From: Phycisphaerales bacterium | Lineage (GTDB): Bacteria; Planctomycetota; Phycisphaerae; Phycisphaerales; UBA1924 | Direction: 5' to 3' | NCBI GenBank assembly: GCA_027019265.1 | Contig: JALUWX010000098.1 | Location: 1 to 64,000, forward strand | DNA length: 64,000 nucleotides | Part shown: piece by piece, positions 8,519 to 16,717 of the stretch | Numbering within the stretch: the first letter of the stretch is position 1 | Layout: the number at the start of each line of letters is the position of its first letter | Position numbers and translations under genes: made by a program | The notes under the pieces: generated by a model | Seen by the model: only the letters and a program-made list of their open reading frames with translations | Database searches by the model: none | What the model was told of the DNA's origin: nothing

Positions 8519-9520
8519 ATGAGCACGAGCACGATGCCCCTGAAAGCCCCGGATCTGAGCGATAATCGAGTCATGCGCGTGGTCGCGGGGCTCCGCCCGT
8601 GCAGACAAGGAGGACTCCGTCTCGCTGGTGAATCGATTGGTGGGAAGCGCATCGTCCATCACTATGGGCACGGGGGATCGGGCATCACGAGCGCTTTCGG
8701 GAGCTCGATCGTCGCGGCGGATCTGGCCCAGGAGTCACTCTCATCAGATCGAACAGTTGCGGTCCTCGGAGGCGGGATCGCCGGTTTGACAGCAGCCCGC
8801 GAGTTGGTGTCGCGAGGCTATACGACCAAGATCTACGCTGAGCGATTCGGGATAGACACCCTCAGCAATCTCGCCGGCGCGCTCTGGCTCCCGACCGGGA
8901 TCAATCTCGACACCCCCGAAATCGGGCTCAATCGATTCAACACGATCCTCCGGGATGCGAGGGAGAAGCTCGCGCTCCTCGACCCGAAGAAGTACGGGAT
9001 CGAGATCCTCCCCGTCTACGAGCCGGCGTATGCGCCGATCGAGCATCGGTTCTTCGAGCACACCTCGCTTACCCCCCCACGATCCATCGATCGGCTCCCC
9101 TTCCCGGGTCCTCCCCGCGCGGGGAAAGTCTTCGAGACCCTGTTCATCCACACCCCCAAGCTCCTCGATGCGCTCCTCGCGGATCTCAAGGGCTCGGGGG
9201 TCGAGTTCGTCGAGCGATCGTTCGGATCGATCGACGACGTGCTCGCGCTCGACGAGCCGACGATCGTGAACTCGCTCGCGCTCGGGTCCAGGACCATCTT
9301 CGGCGACGATTCCATGTTCCCGGCCAAGGGCGTGCTCGTTCATGTCGAGCCTCAGGATCTCGGGTACTGTGCGCACGATGGGTACAAGTACATGTTCCCC
9401 CGTTCCGACGCGCTCGTGCTGGGGGGGTGCTTCATCGAGGATGAGTGGGACGACACCCCCGACGAGTCGATCGCGCGGGAGATCCTGTCGCATCATCGCC
9501 GATTCTTCGGGCTGATCTGA
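8519..9520 (+). CDS. FAD-dependent D-amino-acid-oxidase-like protein with circularly permuted domain order
   Basis: This 333-residue protein has every hallmark of the D-amino acid oxidase (DAO) family but in permuted order. Residues 20-70 (GLRPCRQGGLRL, then HHYGHGGSGIT and SAFGSS) correspond to the segment that normally ends DAO proteins. The FAD Rossmann motif VAVLGGGIAGLTAARE, normally at the N-terminus, comes second at 80-95. It is followed by IYAERF and LAGALWLPTG, which match the early part of eukaryotic DAO. The chain stops at RRFFGLI, about where the N-terminal segment would be expected to continue. Substrate unknown; oxidative deamination of a D-amino acid is inference. Divergent from panB. 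Confidence 0.85.
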   Translation: MSTSTMPLKAPDLSDNRVMRVVAGLRPCRQGGLRLAGESIGGKRIVHHYGHGGSGITSAFGSSIVAADLAQESLSSDRTVAVLGGGIAGLTAARELVSRGYTTKIYAERFGIDTLSNLAGALWLPTGINLDTPEIGLNRFNTILRDAREKLALLDPKKYGIEILPVYEPAYAPIEHRFFEHTSLTPPRSIDRLPFPGPPRAGKVFETLFIHTPKLLDALLADLKGSGVEFVERSFGSIDDVLALDEPTIVNSLALGSRTIFGDDSMFPAKGVLVHVEPQDLGYCAHDGYKYMFPRSDALVLGGCFIEDEWDDTPDESIAREILSHHRRFFGLI

Positions 9521-9543
9521 TCGAGCCATCGGGTGAGGGCGCG

Positions 9544-9549
9544 TAGACT
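9544..9549 (+). promoter_or_regulatory. TAGACT -10 box of the ABC-F gene, leaderless spacing
   Basis: TAGACT ends exactly 7 bases before the ATG at 9557. It supports that ATG over an upstream in-frame GTG at 9533, which would lie before the box. Confidence 0.5.
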
Positions 9550-9556
9550 CGCGACC

Positions 9557-11551
9557 ATGCCCGTGCTCGCCGCGACCAACCTGACCCTCCAGTACGGGGA
9601 CGATCTGATCCTGAGCGATGTCTCGCTCACCATCGAGGACAACCAGCGCCTCGGGATCGTCGGGAGGAACGGGGCCGGGAAGTCCTCCCTCATCAAGATC
9701 CTCGGGGGCGCTGTCAAACCCGATTCGGGGTCCGTCTCGACGAGCAAAGGCGCCCGGATCGGCTACCTCACCCAGAACCCGGACCTGGATCCGGAAGAGA
9801 CCCTGAGGGACGCCGTCGCAGGAGCGTTCTCGCACCTCCACGAGCTCGCAACAGAACTCGAAGGGGTGTTTGTGAAGATGGGTGGCGCCTCTGACACGGA
9901 GCTGGAGAAGCTCCTCCGTCAGCAGCAGCGCCTCGAGCACGAGATCGAATCCCTCGGGGGGCTCGCGCTCGACCACAAAGTCGATGCGATCATCCACGGG
10001 CTCGGGTTCACGGACGCGCAGCACGACATCAAGGTCAAGGACCTCTCGGGGGGTCAACGCGCCAGGGTCGCTCTCGCGCGTTTGCTCCTTCAGGATCCGA
10101 GCGTCCTGCTCCTCGACGAACCGACGAACCACCTCGATATCCAGGGGCGGGAATGGCTCGAGTCGTTTCTGCGCGAAGAGTTCAAGGGCGCTGTGGTACT
10201 CATTTCCCACGACCGGTACATGCTCGATCGGGTTGTGGACCGGATCGTTGAGATCGAGGACGCGCGTCTCATTGACTACCCGGGGAACTACGCCGCTTTC
10301 CGGAGCCAGCGTGAGCAGCGCCGACTGACCCAGATGCGCGCGTACGAGAAGCAACAGACCAAGTTCAAACGCGAAGAAGCCTACATCCGTCAGTACAAAG
10401 CGGGACAACGCGCCAAACAAGCGAAGGGGCGGGAATCTCGCCTTGAGCGTGAGAAACAGCAGACCTCGATCGAACGCCCTCTGGAGCTCGATGAGCTTCG
10501 TCTGTCACTCCCCAAGGCACGCCGCGCGGGGGACATCGTGATCGCGGCTCGATCCCTCGGAAAGTCCTACCCCAACGAAGACGGGTCCACAAAGACCCTC
10601 TTCGATGATCTCTCGATCAAGATCGAACGAGGACAGCGCCTCGGGATCATCGGCCCGAACGGCGCAGGAAAGTCCACCCTCGTCCGCTGTCTCCTCGGGG
10701 AGCAATCCCCGGACTCCGGAGAGATCACCCTCGGGACAAACCTCGACATCGGGCACTTCTCACAGACCCACGAAGGACTCTCGCCGGAGAAGACGGTCTA
10801 CAAACAGATCCAGGACCACGTGAAAAATCTCACGGACGAACAGGTGACTCTGTCCGAGCTCGAAGCGCGGACCATTGCCGGTGCGTTCTTGTTCTCAGGT
10901 GAGGATCAGGAGAAGGAGATCGCAATTCTCTCCGGGGGTGAGAAGGCGCGGGTGCTCCTCTCCGCGCTTCTCGCGAGCGCGAAGAACCTGCTCGTCCTCG
11001 ACGAACCAACGAACCACCTCGACATCCCCAGTGCCGAGCGCATCGAGAGCGCGTTCGCGCGTGAGAAGCACGACCCGAAAACGGGGAAGACGACCAAGGG
11101 CGCGTACGAGGGGACGCTGCTGCTCATCTCCCACGACCGCGCACTCATCGATGCCGTGTGCGACCAGCTCCTCATCCTCGACGGGCACGGGGGTGCCACG
11201 CTCTTCGGCGGGACCTATAGCGAATGGCGCGTCGCCCAGCAAGAGCAATCCACTGATCCCGCGCCCAAGCCGAGGCGTGACGACTCCCCCACCGTCTCAA
11301 TCCCCAAGCCCGCGCCGAGTCAGCCCAAAGACAAGCCGCAGACCAAAAGCCGGTTCTCGTGGATGCCCATCGCTTCGATCGAGGAGCGCATGACGGATCT
11401 GGAGATCGAGCTCAAGAACCTCGACGCGCAGCTTGCTGATACTGACCTGTGGAAGGATATCGACAACGCGAACGCCGTCACCACCCGTCGGGATGAGGTG
11501 AAAGACGAGCTCGGGGAACTCGAAGAGGAATGGCTCCGGAAGTCGGAGTGA
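9557..11551 (+). CDS. ABC-F family ATPase (Uup/EttA-like)
   Basis: A soluble duplicated ABC ATPase of 664 residues without membrane segments. ABC-F proteins act on ribosomes or on nucleic acid structures. Two nucleotide-binding domains are visible: Walker A GIVGRNGAGKSS with signature LSGGQRARVALARLLL, and Walker A GIIGPNGAGKST with signature LSGGEKARVLLSALL. Both are followed by LLLDEPTNHLDI or LVLDEPTNHLDI. A charged linker (about residues 245-300) joins them. The C-terminal 60 residues (EERMTDLEIELKNL onward) form a coiled coil of the Uup/YheS type. The start at 9557 is set by a leaderless promoter box. Subfamily and target are not resolved. Confidence 0.93.
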   Translation: MPVLAATNLTLQYGDDLILSDVSLTIEDNQRLGIVGRNGAGKSSLIKILGGAVKPDSGSVSTSKGARIGYLTQNPDLDPEETLRDAVAGAFSHLHELATELEGVFVKMGGASDTELEKLLRQQQRLEHEIESLGGLALDHKVDAIIHGLGFTDAQHDIKVKDLSGGQRARVALARLLLQDPSVLLLDEPTNHLDIQGREWLESFLREEFKGAVVLISHDRYMLDRVVDRIVEIEDARLIDYPGNYAAFRSQREQRRLTQMRAYEKQQTKFKREEAYIRQYKAGQRAKQAKGRESRLEREKQQTSIERPLELDELRLSLPKARRAGDIVIAARSLGKSYPNEDGSTKTLFDDLSIKIERGQRLGIIGPNGAGKSTLVRCLLGEQSPDSGEITLGTNLDIGHFSQTHEGLSPEKTVYKQIQDHVKNLTDEQVTLSELEARTIAGAFLFSGEDQEKEIAILSGGEKARVLLSALLASAKNLLVLDEPTNHLDIPSAERIESAFAREKHDPKTGKTTKGAYEGTLLLISHDRALIDAVCDQLLILDGHGGATLFGGTYSEWRVAQQEQSTDPAPKPRRDDSPTVSIPKPAPSQPKDKPQTKSRFSWMPIASIEERMTDLEIELKNLDAQLADTDLWKDIDNANAVTTRRDEVKDELGELEEEWLRKSE

Positions 11552-12046
11552 TCACCCGTTGAGCTCTGCTCGGATCCGTTCGCACGTCTCGATCGCGTGT
11601 TCACGCGCGGACACTTGAGACTTCCGGATCGAGCTCTGGACGGCGAAGGGCGCGGGGAGGACCGTGATCGGGAGGTACCACATCCACGTATCGACGGAGC
11701 CGCTCATCAATCGCTCGTACCACCCGAAACCGAGCAGGAACGAGTCCGTCAATGGGAGCCCGGGCCACACGGTGAGGATCAGGATGAACACGAATATCCA
11801 GGGCATCTTCCGGCGCAGTCGGACATCGAGGACGACCTCGCTCCCCTGAGCCGATTCCCGCGCGGTGATGAGGAGATCCGAATCGAAGGGTGTCCCGTGC
11901 GCGTCAGCAACGGCGCTCGTCGATGATCGCTTCTCGAACCCGGCGAGCTTCCCACGCTTGGACATGGACGAGAGGCGATCGACAACCTCCGCCGGGGACA
12001 TAGGTGTTTCGATCGTTCCGATGTGTGATCCGTCCGTATCGCTCAT
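11552..12046 (-). CDS. Hypothetical protein with two membrane segments
   Basis: I do not recognise this 164-residue protein. An N-terminal soluble part of about 75 residues (MSDTDGSHIGTIETPMSPAEVVDRLSS) carries a helix and beta-rich stretches. Two hydrophobic segments follow (WIFVFILILTVWPGLPL and MWYLPITVLPAPFAV), then a short positively charged C-terminal tail with a helix. The ATG at 12046 is the likely start; the extra upstream residues are Cys-rich and look non-coding. Its stop codon abuts that of the convergent ABC-F gene. Function unknown. Confidence 0.7.
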   Translation of the reverse strand: MSDTDGSHIGTIETPMSPAEVVDRLSSMSKRGKLAGFEKRSSTSAVADAHGTPFDSDLLITARESAQGSEVVLDVRLRRKMPWIFVFILILTVWPGLPLTDSFLLGFGWYERLMSGSVDTWMWYLPITVLPAPFAVQSSIRKSQVSAREHAIETCERIRAELNG

Positions 12047-12120
12047 CTCATTCCCCGGGTGTCCACACCAGCATCGTCGATCACCACGCACGACGTGAGT
12101 GATCGTACACCCTTCGGCGC

Positions 12121-12153
12121 AAGAAAGACCCGTGTCCCAGAGGAACACGGGTC
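12121..12153 (-). terminator. Intrinsic terminator of the Na+/alanine symporter gene
   Basis: A perfect 9-bp stem (GACCCGTGT / ACACGGGTC, bases 27-35 and 45-53 of this line) with a 9-base loop is followed on the minus strand by TTTCTT. It sits 25 bases past the symporter stop codon. Confidence 0.8.
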
Positions 12154-12177
12154 CAGCGATCCTGACTTGATCTGCAC

Positions 12178-13947
12178 TTACTCGATGTCTTTGCCTTCAA
12201 CGACATCGGAGATCGGCGCGGGCGCGTGAGAATCGAGCTCACCCCGCTTCAGTCTCCCGATGTAGTCGTGGTACGCACGCATCGCGATCCCGCCGAAGAT
12301 CAGCATGATCGGGATGTTCGCCCAGAGCATCACCCCGGTCCCGAGCGCGGTGATGTTATCGAGCTCCGCGTCGGTGCGGATGAAACCGGCCGAAGCGATC
12401 AGAATCGAGAGACAATAGATCAGCTTGTACGGGAGAATCGCCTTGTTCCCGAAGAGGAATACGACGCCTTGCTCGCCGTAATACGACCACGAGATCATGG
12501 TTGAGATCGCGAAGAGCCACGCCGCGAGCACGACGAGGTACTTCCCCATCCCCGGCGTTACGATGTTGAATGCGTGCGACGTCAATGATGCGCCCGGGTA
12601 CTCGACGTACACACCTCGGTGCATGAGGACTGGCTTTGTCTCGCTCTCGATGACTTCCCATTCGACCACGAACTGTCCGGAGTCACCGACATCGGGGTCA
12701 TAGTTCACGGCCCCGTTGAGTCTCTGGATTGTGGTCCCGCTCTGGGGGTCCACTTCACCTACATCGACAAGCATGAAGACCTGGGTTTCCGCTGCTTGAT
12801 TCCATTCGCCCTCGATCCGACGAGCGTCAGGGGAACGCGGGGGAAGATAGTTGTTATCAAGAGTCCAGCGGTTGTCTTCACCATCACCTTGGACCTCGAC
12901 AACATTGATATCACCGGCGAGGAAGCTGGTTTCTGGACCCCGGTTCCATGCACCTGTTGAGAGGATGACCAATGCGGTGATCGTACACACCACGATCGTA
13001 TCGATGAACGGCTCGAGGCCCGCGACGATGCCTTCCCGGACGGGCTCGTCAGTCTTCGCCGCCGAGTGTGCGATCGGGGACGATCCCTGACCCGCTTCGG
13101 AGGAGAAGAGTGCTCGCTTCATCCCCCAGAGGAGCGCGAACCCGAAGGTCCCGCCGACGAAGGCACCCTGGGCTTCCGCCGGGCTGAAAGCATGGGTAAC
13201 GATGAGCCCCAGCATTTTGGGGAGTTCGCCGAGATTCATCCCGAGCACATACAGAGCTCCGAGAACATACACAACGCACATGAATGGAACGATGCGCCCG
13301 GCGACAGCCCCGATGCGTTTGATCCCGCCGATGATGACGAGCCCGACCACGACAGCCAGAATAATCCCCGTCACCTGAACAGGAACCCCGAAGTCCTTCC
13401 GGGTGACTTCTGACACCGCCCAGGACTGGAACATGTTCCCGCCCGTAATGGTCGAGACCAGAAGAGTCACAACGAACACGCCCCCGACGATCTTCCCGAT
13501 CCCGCCCATCCCCCGTTCCTTGAACGCTTTGGCGGCGACGAACATCGGTCCGCCGTGCGGGTTGTCCGGTTCGTCAGTATTTCTGTACAGCATCGACAGC
13601 GTGACTTCGGTCATCTTCAAGGCCATCCCGAAGATCCCGACCATCCACATCCAGAAGACCGCGCCGGGTCCTCCGAGCGCGACCGCGACACCCACACCGG
13701 CGATGTTGCCCAGACCAACGGTCGCTGAGAGCGCCGCCGAGAGCGCCTGAAAGTGGTTGATCGCGCCGGGGTCGTCCTTGTCGTCGTACTTCCCTCGGAT
13801 GACGGCCGTCCCGTGGGTGAGCGCTCGGTACTGACCGATCCCGGTGCGGATCGTGAAGAGGATCCCTACTCCGAGCACCACATAGAGGACGTACTCGTGC
13901 CAGATGACGCCGTTGATCGCCGTCAGCACGCTCATGATCTGTTCCAT
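12178..13947 (-). CDS. AGCS-family sodium:alanine/glycine symporter with a large insertion
   Basis: An inner-membrane Na+-coupled amino acid importer, 589 residues against about 450-480 for typical AGCS proteins. Family blocks are plain: the RTGIGQYRALTHG region after the first helix, ALSATVGLGNIAGVGVAVALGGPGAVFWMW, FSSEAGQGSSPIAHSAAKTDEPVREGIVAGLEPFIDTIVVC, and WLFAISTMISWSYYGEQ. Between the LVILSTGAWNRG block and LTSHAFN lies a hydrophilic, acidic insertion of about 110-130 residues, which accounts for the extra length. I chose the ATG at 13947 because the first helix follows directly; upstream in-frame codons are unlike the family. A terminator follows. Confidence 0.92.
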   Translation of the reverse strand: MEQIMSVLTAINGVIWHEYVLYVVLGVGILFTIRTGIGQYRALTHGTAVIRGKYDDKDDPGAINHFQALSAALSATVGLGNIAGVGVAVALGGPGAVFWMWMVGIFGMALKMTEVTLSMLYRNTDEPDNPHGGPMFVAAKAFKERGMGGIGKIVGGVFVVTLLVSTITGGNMFQSWAVSEVTRKDFGVPVQVTGIILAVVVGLVIIGGIKRIGAVAGRIVPFMCVVYVLGALYVLGMNLGELPKMLGLIVTHAFSPAEAQGAFVGGTFGFALLWGMKRALFSSEAGQGSSPIAHSAAKTDEPVREGIVAGLEPFIDTIVVCTITALVILSTGAWNRGPETSFLAGDINVVEVQGDGEDNRWTLDNNYLPPRSPDARRIEGEWNQAAETQVFMLVDVGEVDPQSGTTIQRLNGAVNYDPDVGDSGQFVVEWEVIESETKPVLMHRGVYVEYPGASLTSHAFNIVTPGMGKYLVVLAAWLFAISTMISWSYYGEQGVVFLFGNKAILPYKLIYCLSILIASAGFIRTDAELDNITALGTGVMLWANIPIMLIFGGIAMRAYHDYIGRLKRGELDSHAPAPISDVVEGKDIE

Positions 13948-14040
13948 AACGCAGGCCCCGCTTTCGTTGCCGATCACTTCTCGAACTTTGCCATATCTTC
14001 GCAGGTTGGGCGCCAGAATGCAAATCGAGATCTCCCCCAG

Positions 14041-14046
14041 TAGACT
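14041..14046 (+). promoter_or_regulatory. TAGACT -10 box, leaderless spacing
   Basis: TAGACT ends 7 bases before the ATG at 14054, the same spacing as for the ABC-F and ECF sigma genes. This favours 14054 over the ATG at 14048, which lies only one base after the box. Confidence 0.45.
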
Positions 14047-14053
14047 CATGGCT

Positions 14054-14758
14054 ATGGCACCCACACTCGAATCCGTGCTCGAAGCGTCCATATCAGCGCT
14101 TCTCTCACACGCGGATCAACTCGACGAAGAGCAATCCGTCCGGGGTGTCGATGCGCTTTCTGAAACGCAACTCCATCCTGTCATAGCACTTGGGATCACC
14201 GAATCCGGGCTCGGTATCCATCGGGAGCAGTGCTATCCATCCCTCGAACACGACAACCCCTCGCGCGTGAAAAGACAGCGTTGCGACCTGGTCGTGCTCT
14301 CGGATCCGACCTCGACTCTCATCGACCCGGTCCAGGAGCGATACGAACACACCCTCGCGCAGGACACCCTGTTCGGCGGTGTGGATCTCCAGACCCAGAC
14401 CGGCACACCACGCTGTGAAGCCCAGGACGCGCTCTGGATCGAGATCAAGTCGATCGCGCAGCACGCGCACCGGGACGGGGTGTACACACCCAATCACAGC
14501 TACGCCAACGAACTCACGACCGGTCTCTCTTCGGATATCGCCAAGCTCGCGAGTGACGAACGCATTGAGCATGCGTGCGTGATGCTGGTTCTCTTCGCGG
14601 AAACCACGGACACCATTGAGCATGACGGAACCCAAGCGGTTTCGTATGCGTCTGGAATCGGGCTCCCCGTCAGATCCCCGATGATCGAATCAAGCCCGAT
14701 CACCGATCGGGGAGGAAACGGCGCTCTGGGTGTCGTTCTGGTTCCCGTCGCGTTGTGA
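14054..14758 (+). CDS. Uncharacterised protein with a possible PD-(D/E)XK nuclease core
   Basis: I do not recognise a named family in this 234-residue soluble protein. The order of conserved-looking residues is suggestive: an acidic residue in SETQLHPVIALGI, then RCDLVVLSD on a strand, then ALWIEIKSIAQ, followed by helix LSSDIAKLASD and strand CVMLVLF. This E...D...ExK layout matches the PD-(D/E)XK nuclease core. There is no adjacent methyltransferase or known defence partner. The last 69 bases overlap the 3' end of lpxB on the other strand. Nuclease function is inference from motif order only; the coding call rests on length, a promoter box and plausible composition. Confidence 0.6.
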   Translation: MAPTLESVLEASISALLSHADQLDEEQSVRGVDALSETQLHPVIALGITESGLGIHREQCYPSLEHDNPSRVKRQRCDLVVLSDPTSTLIDPVQERYEHTLAQDTLFGGVDLQTQTGTPRCEAQDALWIEIKSIAQHAHRDGVYTPNHSYANELTTGLSSDIAKLASDERIEHACVMLVLFAETTDTIEHDGTQAVSYASGIGLPVRSPMIESSPITDRGGNGALGVVLVPVAL

Positions 14759-15958
14759 GCTGTTTGCGCCGAGTCCGGCGAAACGCTCGATGATGTCCGC
14801 CGCGTTCGAAGCCGCGTTCTGACAGGTGAATCGATTCACGATGGTGTCGAGTTCACGGACCTGCGCGTCGTATTTGGATCGGTCCTCGAGCAGCTCCGTC
14901 GCCGCTTCCGCGATCGGTTCTGAGCCGACGAAGTGGGGAACGAGTTCGGGAACGACCTCCCGTCCGGCGAGGATGTTCGGGAGCGTCATAAACGGGGTGC
15001 GGATGACCCAACGCGCTACGAGTGACCATCCGATGCGCCCGATCTTGTACACGATGACCATGGGCTTGCGTTGGCGGGCGATCTGGAGTGTCACCGTACC
15101 CGAGACCACGAGAGCCAGCGTGCTCCATCGGGTCACAGCATCGGTGCTTGCGTGGACGATCTCAAGGGTGTCGGGCCAATCGATATGGTGCTGGCGCGCG
15201 ATGTCCCGCAGGATCGGGTCGATCTCTGGACGGGTGACCGCCACCATCCCAACCATCCCCTTGTGCTCGGCGCTGAGTCTTGTGTACGCGCCGAGGAGCA
15301 GCGGGAAGTTCTTTCGGATCTCTGAGGGCCTCGAACCGGGCATCAGCGCGATCTGTGGGGTGCCCGTTGCCCAATCAGAGATCTGATCATCGAGCAGGGA
15401 CTCCTCGATCGGCTTGTTGAACAGGGGATGCCCGACAAAGGTCGCTTCGACCCCACGCTGACGGAACCAACTTTCCTCGAACGGGAGCACACACATCACG
15501 TGATCGGTTAATCGCCGGAGCTTCCGGATTCGCCACGGAGCCCACGCCCAGAGCTGGGGCGCGACGAGATGAACCACACGCGCCCCACGGGCTTTGGTGA
15601 GGGCGCATACGGGGAAGTTCGCTGCTGGTGAATCGACGGGGATATGAACCGATACGGGGTTCTCTTCGAGCCAACGCTCGATCCGTGCATTGATCCGCCG
15701 ATGTTCCTGGATCTTCGCCAGACCCGGGAGCCCCATGACAGCATCGTCCCCGGTCCGCTCGATGATCTCTGCGCCAGCAGCCTGCATCTTCGGACCACCA
15801 CACGCTTTGATCGTCAGGTCGGGGTGTCTGCGTTTGAGTTCCGCGATGACAACAGCGGCGTGGTCATCACCCGAGGGTTCGAAGGCGCTGAAGAACAACA
15901 CCGGGGCCGAGGCCGCGCCGGGATTGCTCTCGCCGGGGTGTCTGTTCGGGTTCAGCAC
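14690..15958 (-). CDS. lpxB: Lipid-A-disaccharide synthase
   Basis: LpxB condenses UDP-2,3-diacylglucosamine with lipid X at the inner membrane during lipid A synthesis, so its presence indicates an outer membrane with lipid A. The 422-residue product has the GT19 blocks FFSAFEPSGDDHAA near the N-terminus, KACGGPKMQAAGAEII, PQLWAWAPWRIRKLRR, CVLPFEESWFRQRGVEATFVGHPL, LMPGSRPSEIRKNFPLLL, and VVSGTVTLQIARQRKPMVIVYK. The family Asp-Ala-Pro-Asp-Phe-Asn loop reads VDSPAANFP. No ATG lies near the fold start; the GTG at 15958 fits and has TACTGT 5 bases upstream. It follows the regulator gene by 23 bases. The 3' end overlaps the convergent neighbour. Confidence 0.93.
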   Translation of the reverse strand: MLNPNRHPGESNPGAASAPVLFFSAFEPSGDDHAAVVIAELKRRHPDLTIKACGGPKMQAAGAEIIERTGDDAVMGLPGLAKIQEHRRINARIERWLEENPVSVHIPVDSPAANFPVCALTKARGARVVHLVAPQLWAWAPWRIRKLRRLTDHVMCVLPFEESWFRQRGVEATFVGHPLFNKPIEESLLDDQISDWATGTPQIALMPGSRPSEIRKNFPLLLGAYTRLSAEHKGMVGMVAVTRPEIDPILRDIARQHHIDWPDTLEIVHASTDAVTRWSTLALVVSGTVTLQIARQRKPMVIVYKIGRIGWSLVARWVIRTPFMTLPNILAGREVVPELVPHFVGSEPIAEAATELLEDRSKYDAQVRELDTIVNRFTCQNAASNAADIIERFAGLGANSSQRDGNQNDTQSAVSSPIGDRA

Positions 15959-15963
15959 ACAAG

Positions 15964-15969
15964 ACAGTA
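15964..15969 (-). promoter_or_regulatory. TACTGT -10-like box at the lpxB GTG start
   Basis: TACTGT on the minus strand ends 5 bases before the GTG at 15958. It may give lpxB its own leaderless transcript in addition to read-through from the regulator gene. Confidence 0.35.
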
Positions 15970-15981
15970 GGCAGATCGAAG

Positions 15982-16620
15982 TCAGAATCCGGCGGCCGCG
16001 AACCACTCGCTCGGGGCTGTCCCGAGCGCTTGCGCGATGCTCGTCAGAGACTCGACACTGGGAAGGTGGGTCCCTCGTTCGATCGAGCTGAGTTGGCTCA
16101 CGGAAACACCGGAAGACTCGGAGAGCCGACGAAGGGTCCAACCCCGTTCTGTTCGAGCGAGCCGGATTTGTCGCCCGAGCGATGAACGAAGCCGATCGAG
16201 CGGGCGCTGTCCGAGCCCGAGTTCTTCGACGGCGGACCCGAGCGCTTTGCGCAGATCATCAACACCGAAGGGTTTCGGGATGTAATCGAAGACTTCCTTT
16301 CGGAAGGTTTCCCGCATCGAATCGAGCGAGGGATATCCCGTGATCATGATGACACACAATCTGGGCCAGCGTTCGCGGACTGTTTCGAGGACATCCTGCC
16401 CTGAGTGATCCCCCATTTTCAGATCGAGTAGGACAACATCCGGGATGTCTTTGTCGCACGCATCGTAGAGATCCGCCGGATGGGAGAACGTCGATGCTTC
16501 ATGACCCTCGTTGGTGAGGAGCCCTTCCAGATACTCACGGAAGTCCACGTCATCATCGAGCGCATACACCCGGAGGGATGTTGTTCGATCGAGTTCGTGG
16601 CTGGTGTCGGAAGAAGTCAT
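15982..16620 (-). CDS. Response regulator with a C-terminal XRE-type helix-turn-helix
   Basis: A 212-residue regulator. Residues 15-135 form a receiver domain: acidic pocket LDDDVD (about 21-26), phosphoacceptor Asp66 in VVLLDLKMGD, Thr in MITGYP, and Lys in YIPKPFG. Residues about 148-205 form a Cro/XRE-type HTH (GRQIRLARTERGWTLRRLSESSGVSVSQ, then SSIERGTHLPSVESL). REC domains usually pair with OmpR, LuxR, NtrC or LytTR output, so REC-XRE is uncommon. The histidine kinase gene lies 97 bases upstream in the same direction and is the probable partner. lpxB follows, so the pair may sense envelope state. A strong promoter with TATAAT lies 8 bases before the ATG. Confidence 0.9.
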   Translation of the reverse strand: MTSSDTSHELDRTTSLRVYALDDDVDFREYLEGLLTNEGHEASTFSHPADLYDACDKDIPDVVLLDLKMGDHSGQDVLETVRERWPRLCVIMITGYPSLDSMRETFRKEVFDYIPKPFGVDDLRKALGSAVEELGLGQRPLDRLRSSLGRQIRLARTERGWTLRRLSESSGVSVSQLSSIERGTHLPSVESLTSIAQALGTAPSEWFAAAGF

Positions 16621-16628
16621 TGCAGACG

Positions 16629-16657
16629 ATTATATCCGTTATGCACATCTCTCACAA
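16629..16657 (-). promoter_or_regulatory. Strong sigma-70-type promoter of the REC-XRE regulator
   Basis: On the minus strand TTGTGA (16657-16652) is followed after 17 bases by a perfect TATAAT (16634-16629). The box ends 8 bases before the regulator ATG. This is the best consensus promoter in the window, and it implies a leaderless or nearly leaderless transcript that can be made separately from the kinase gene. Confidence 0.7.
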
Positions 16658-16717
16658 CGGATCTCTGGCGAGAAATGGGCACCCATTGGTAGGTTCACCA
16701 AGCCGCTTAGGTACATA

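Noticed and set aside
8744-10420. Long minus-strand open frame (558 codons) across the DAO-like and ABC-F genes
   Set aside because: It spans two well-identified plus-strand genes and their promoter, is very rich in Arg, Glu and Val, and shows no domain. It is a shadow of high-GC coding sequence.
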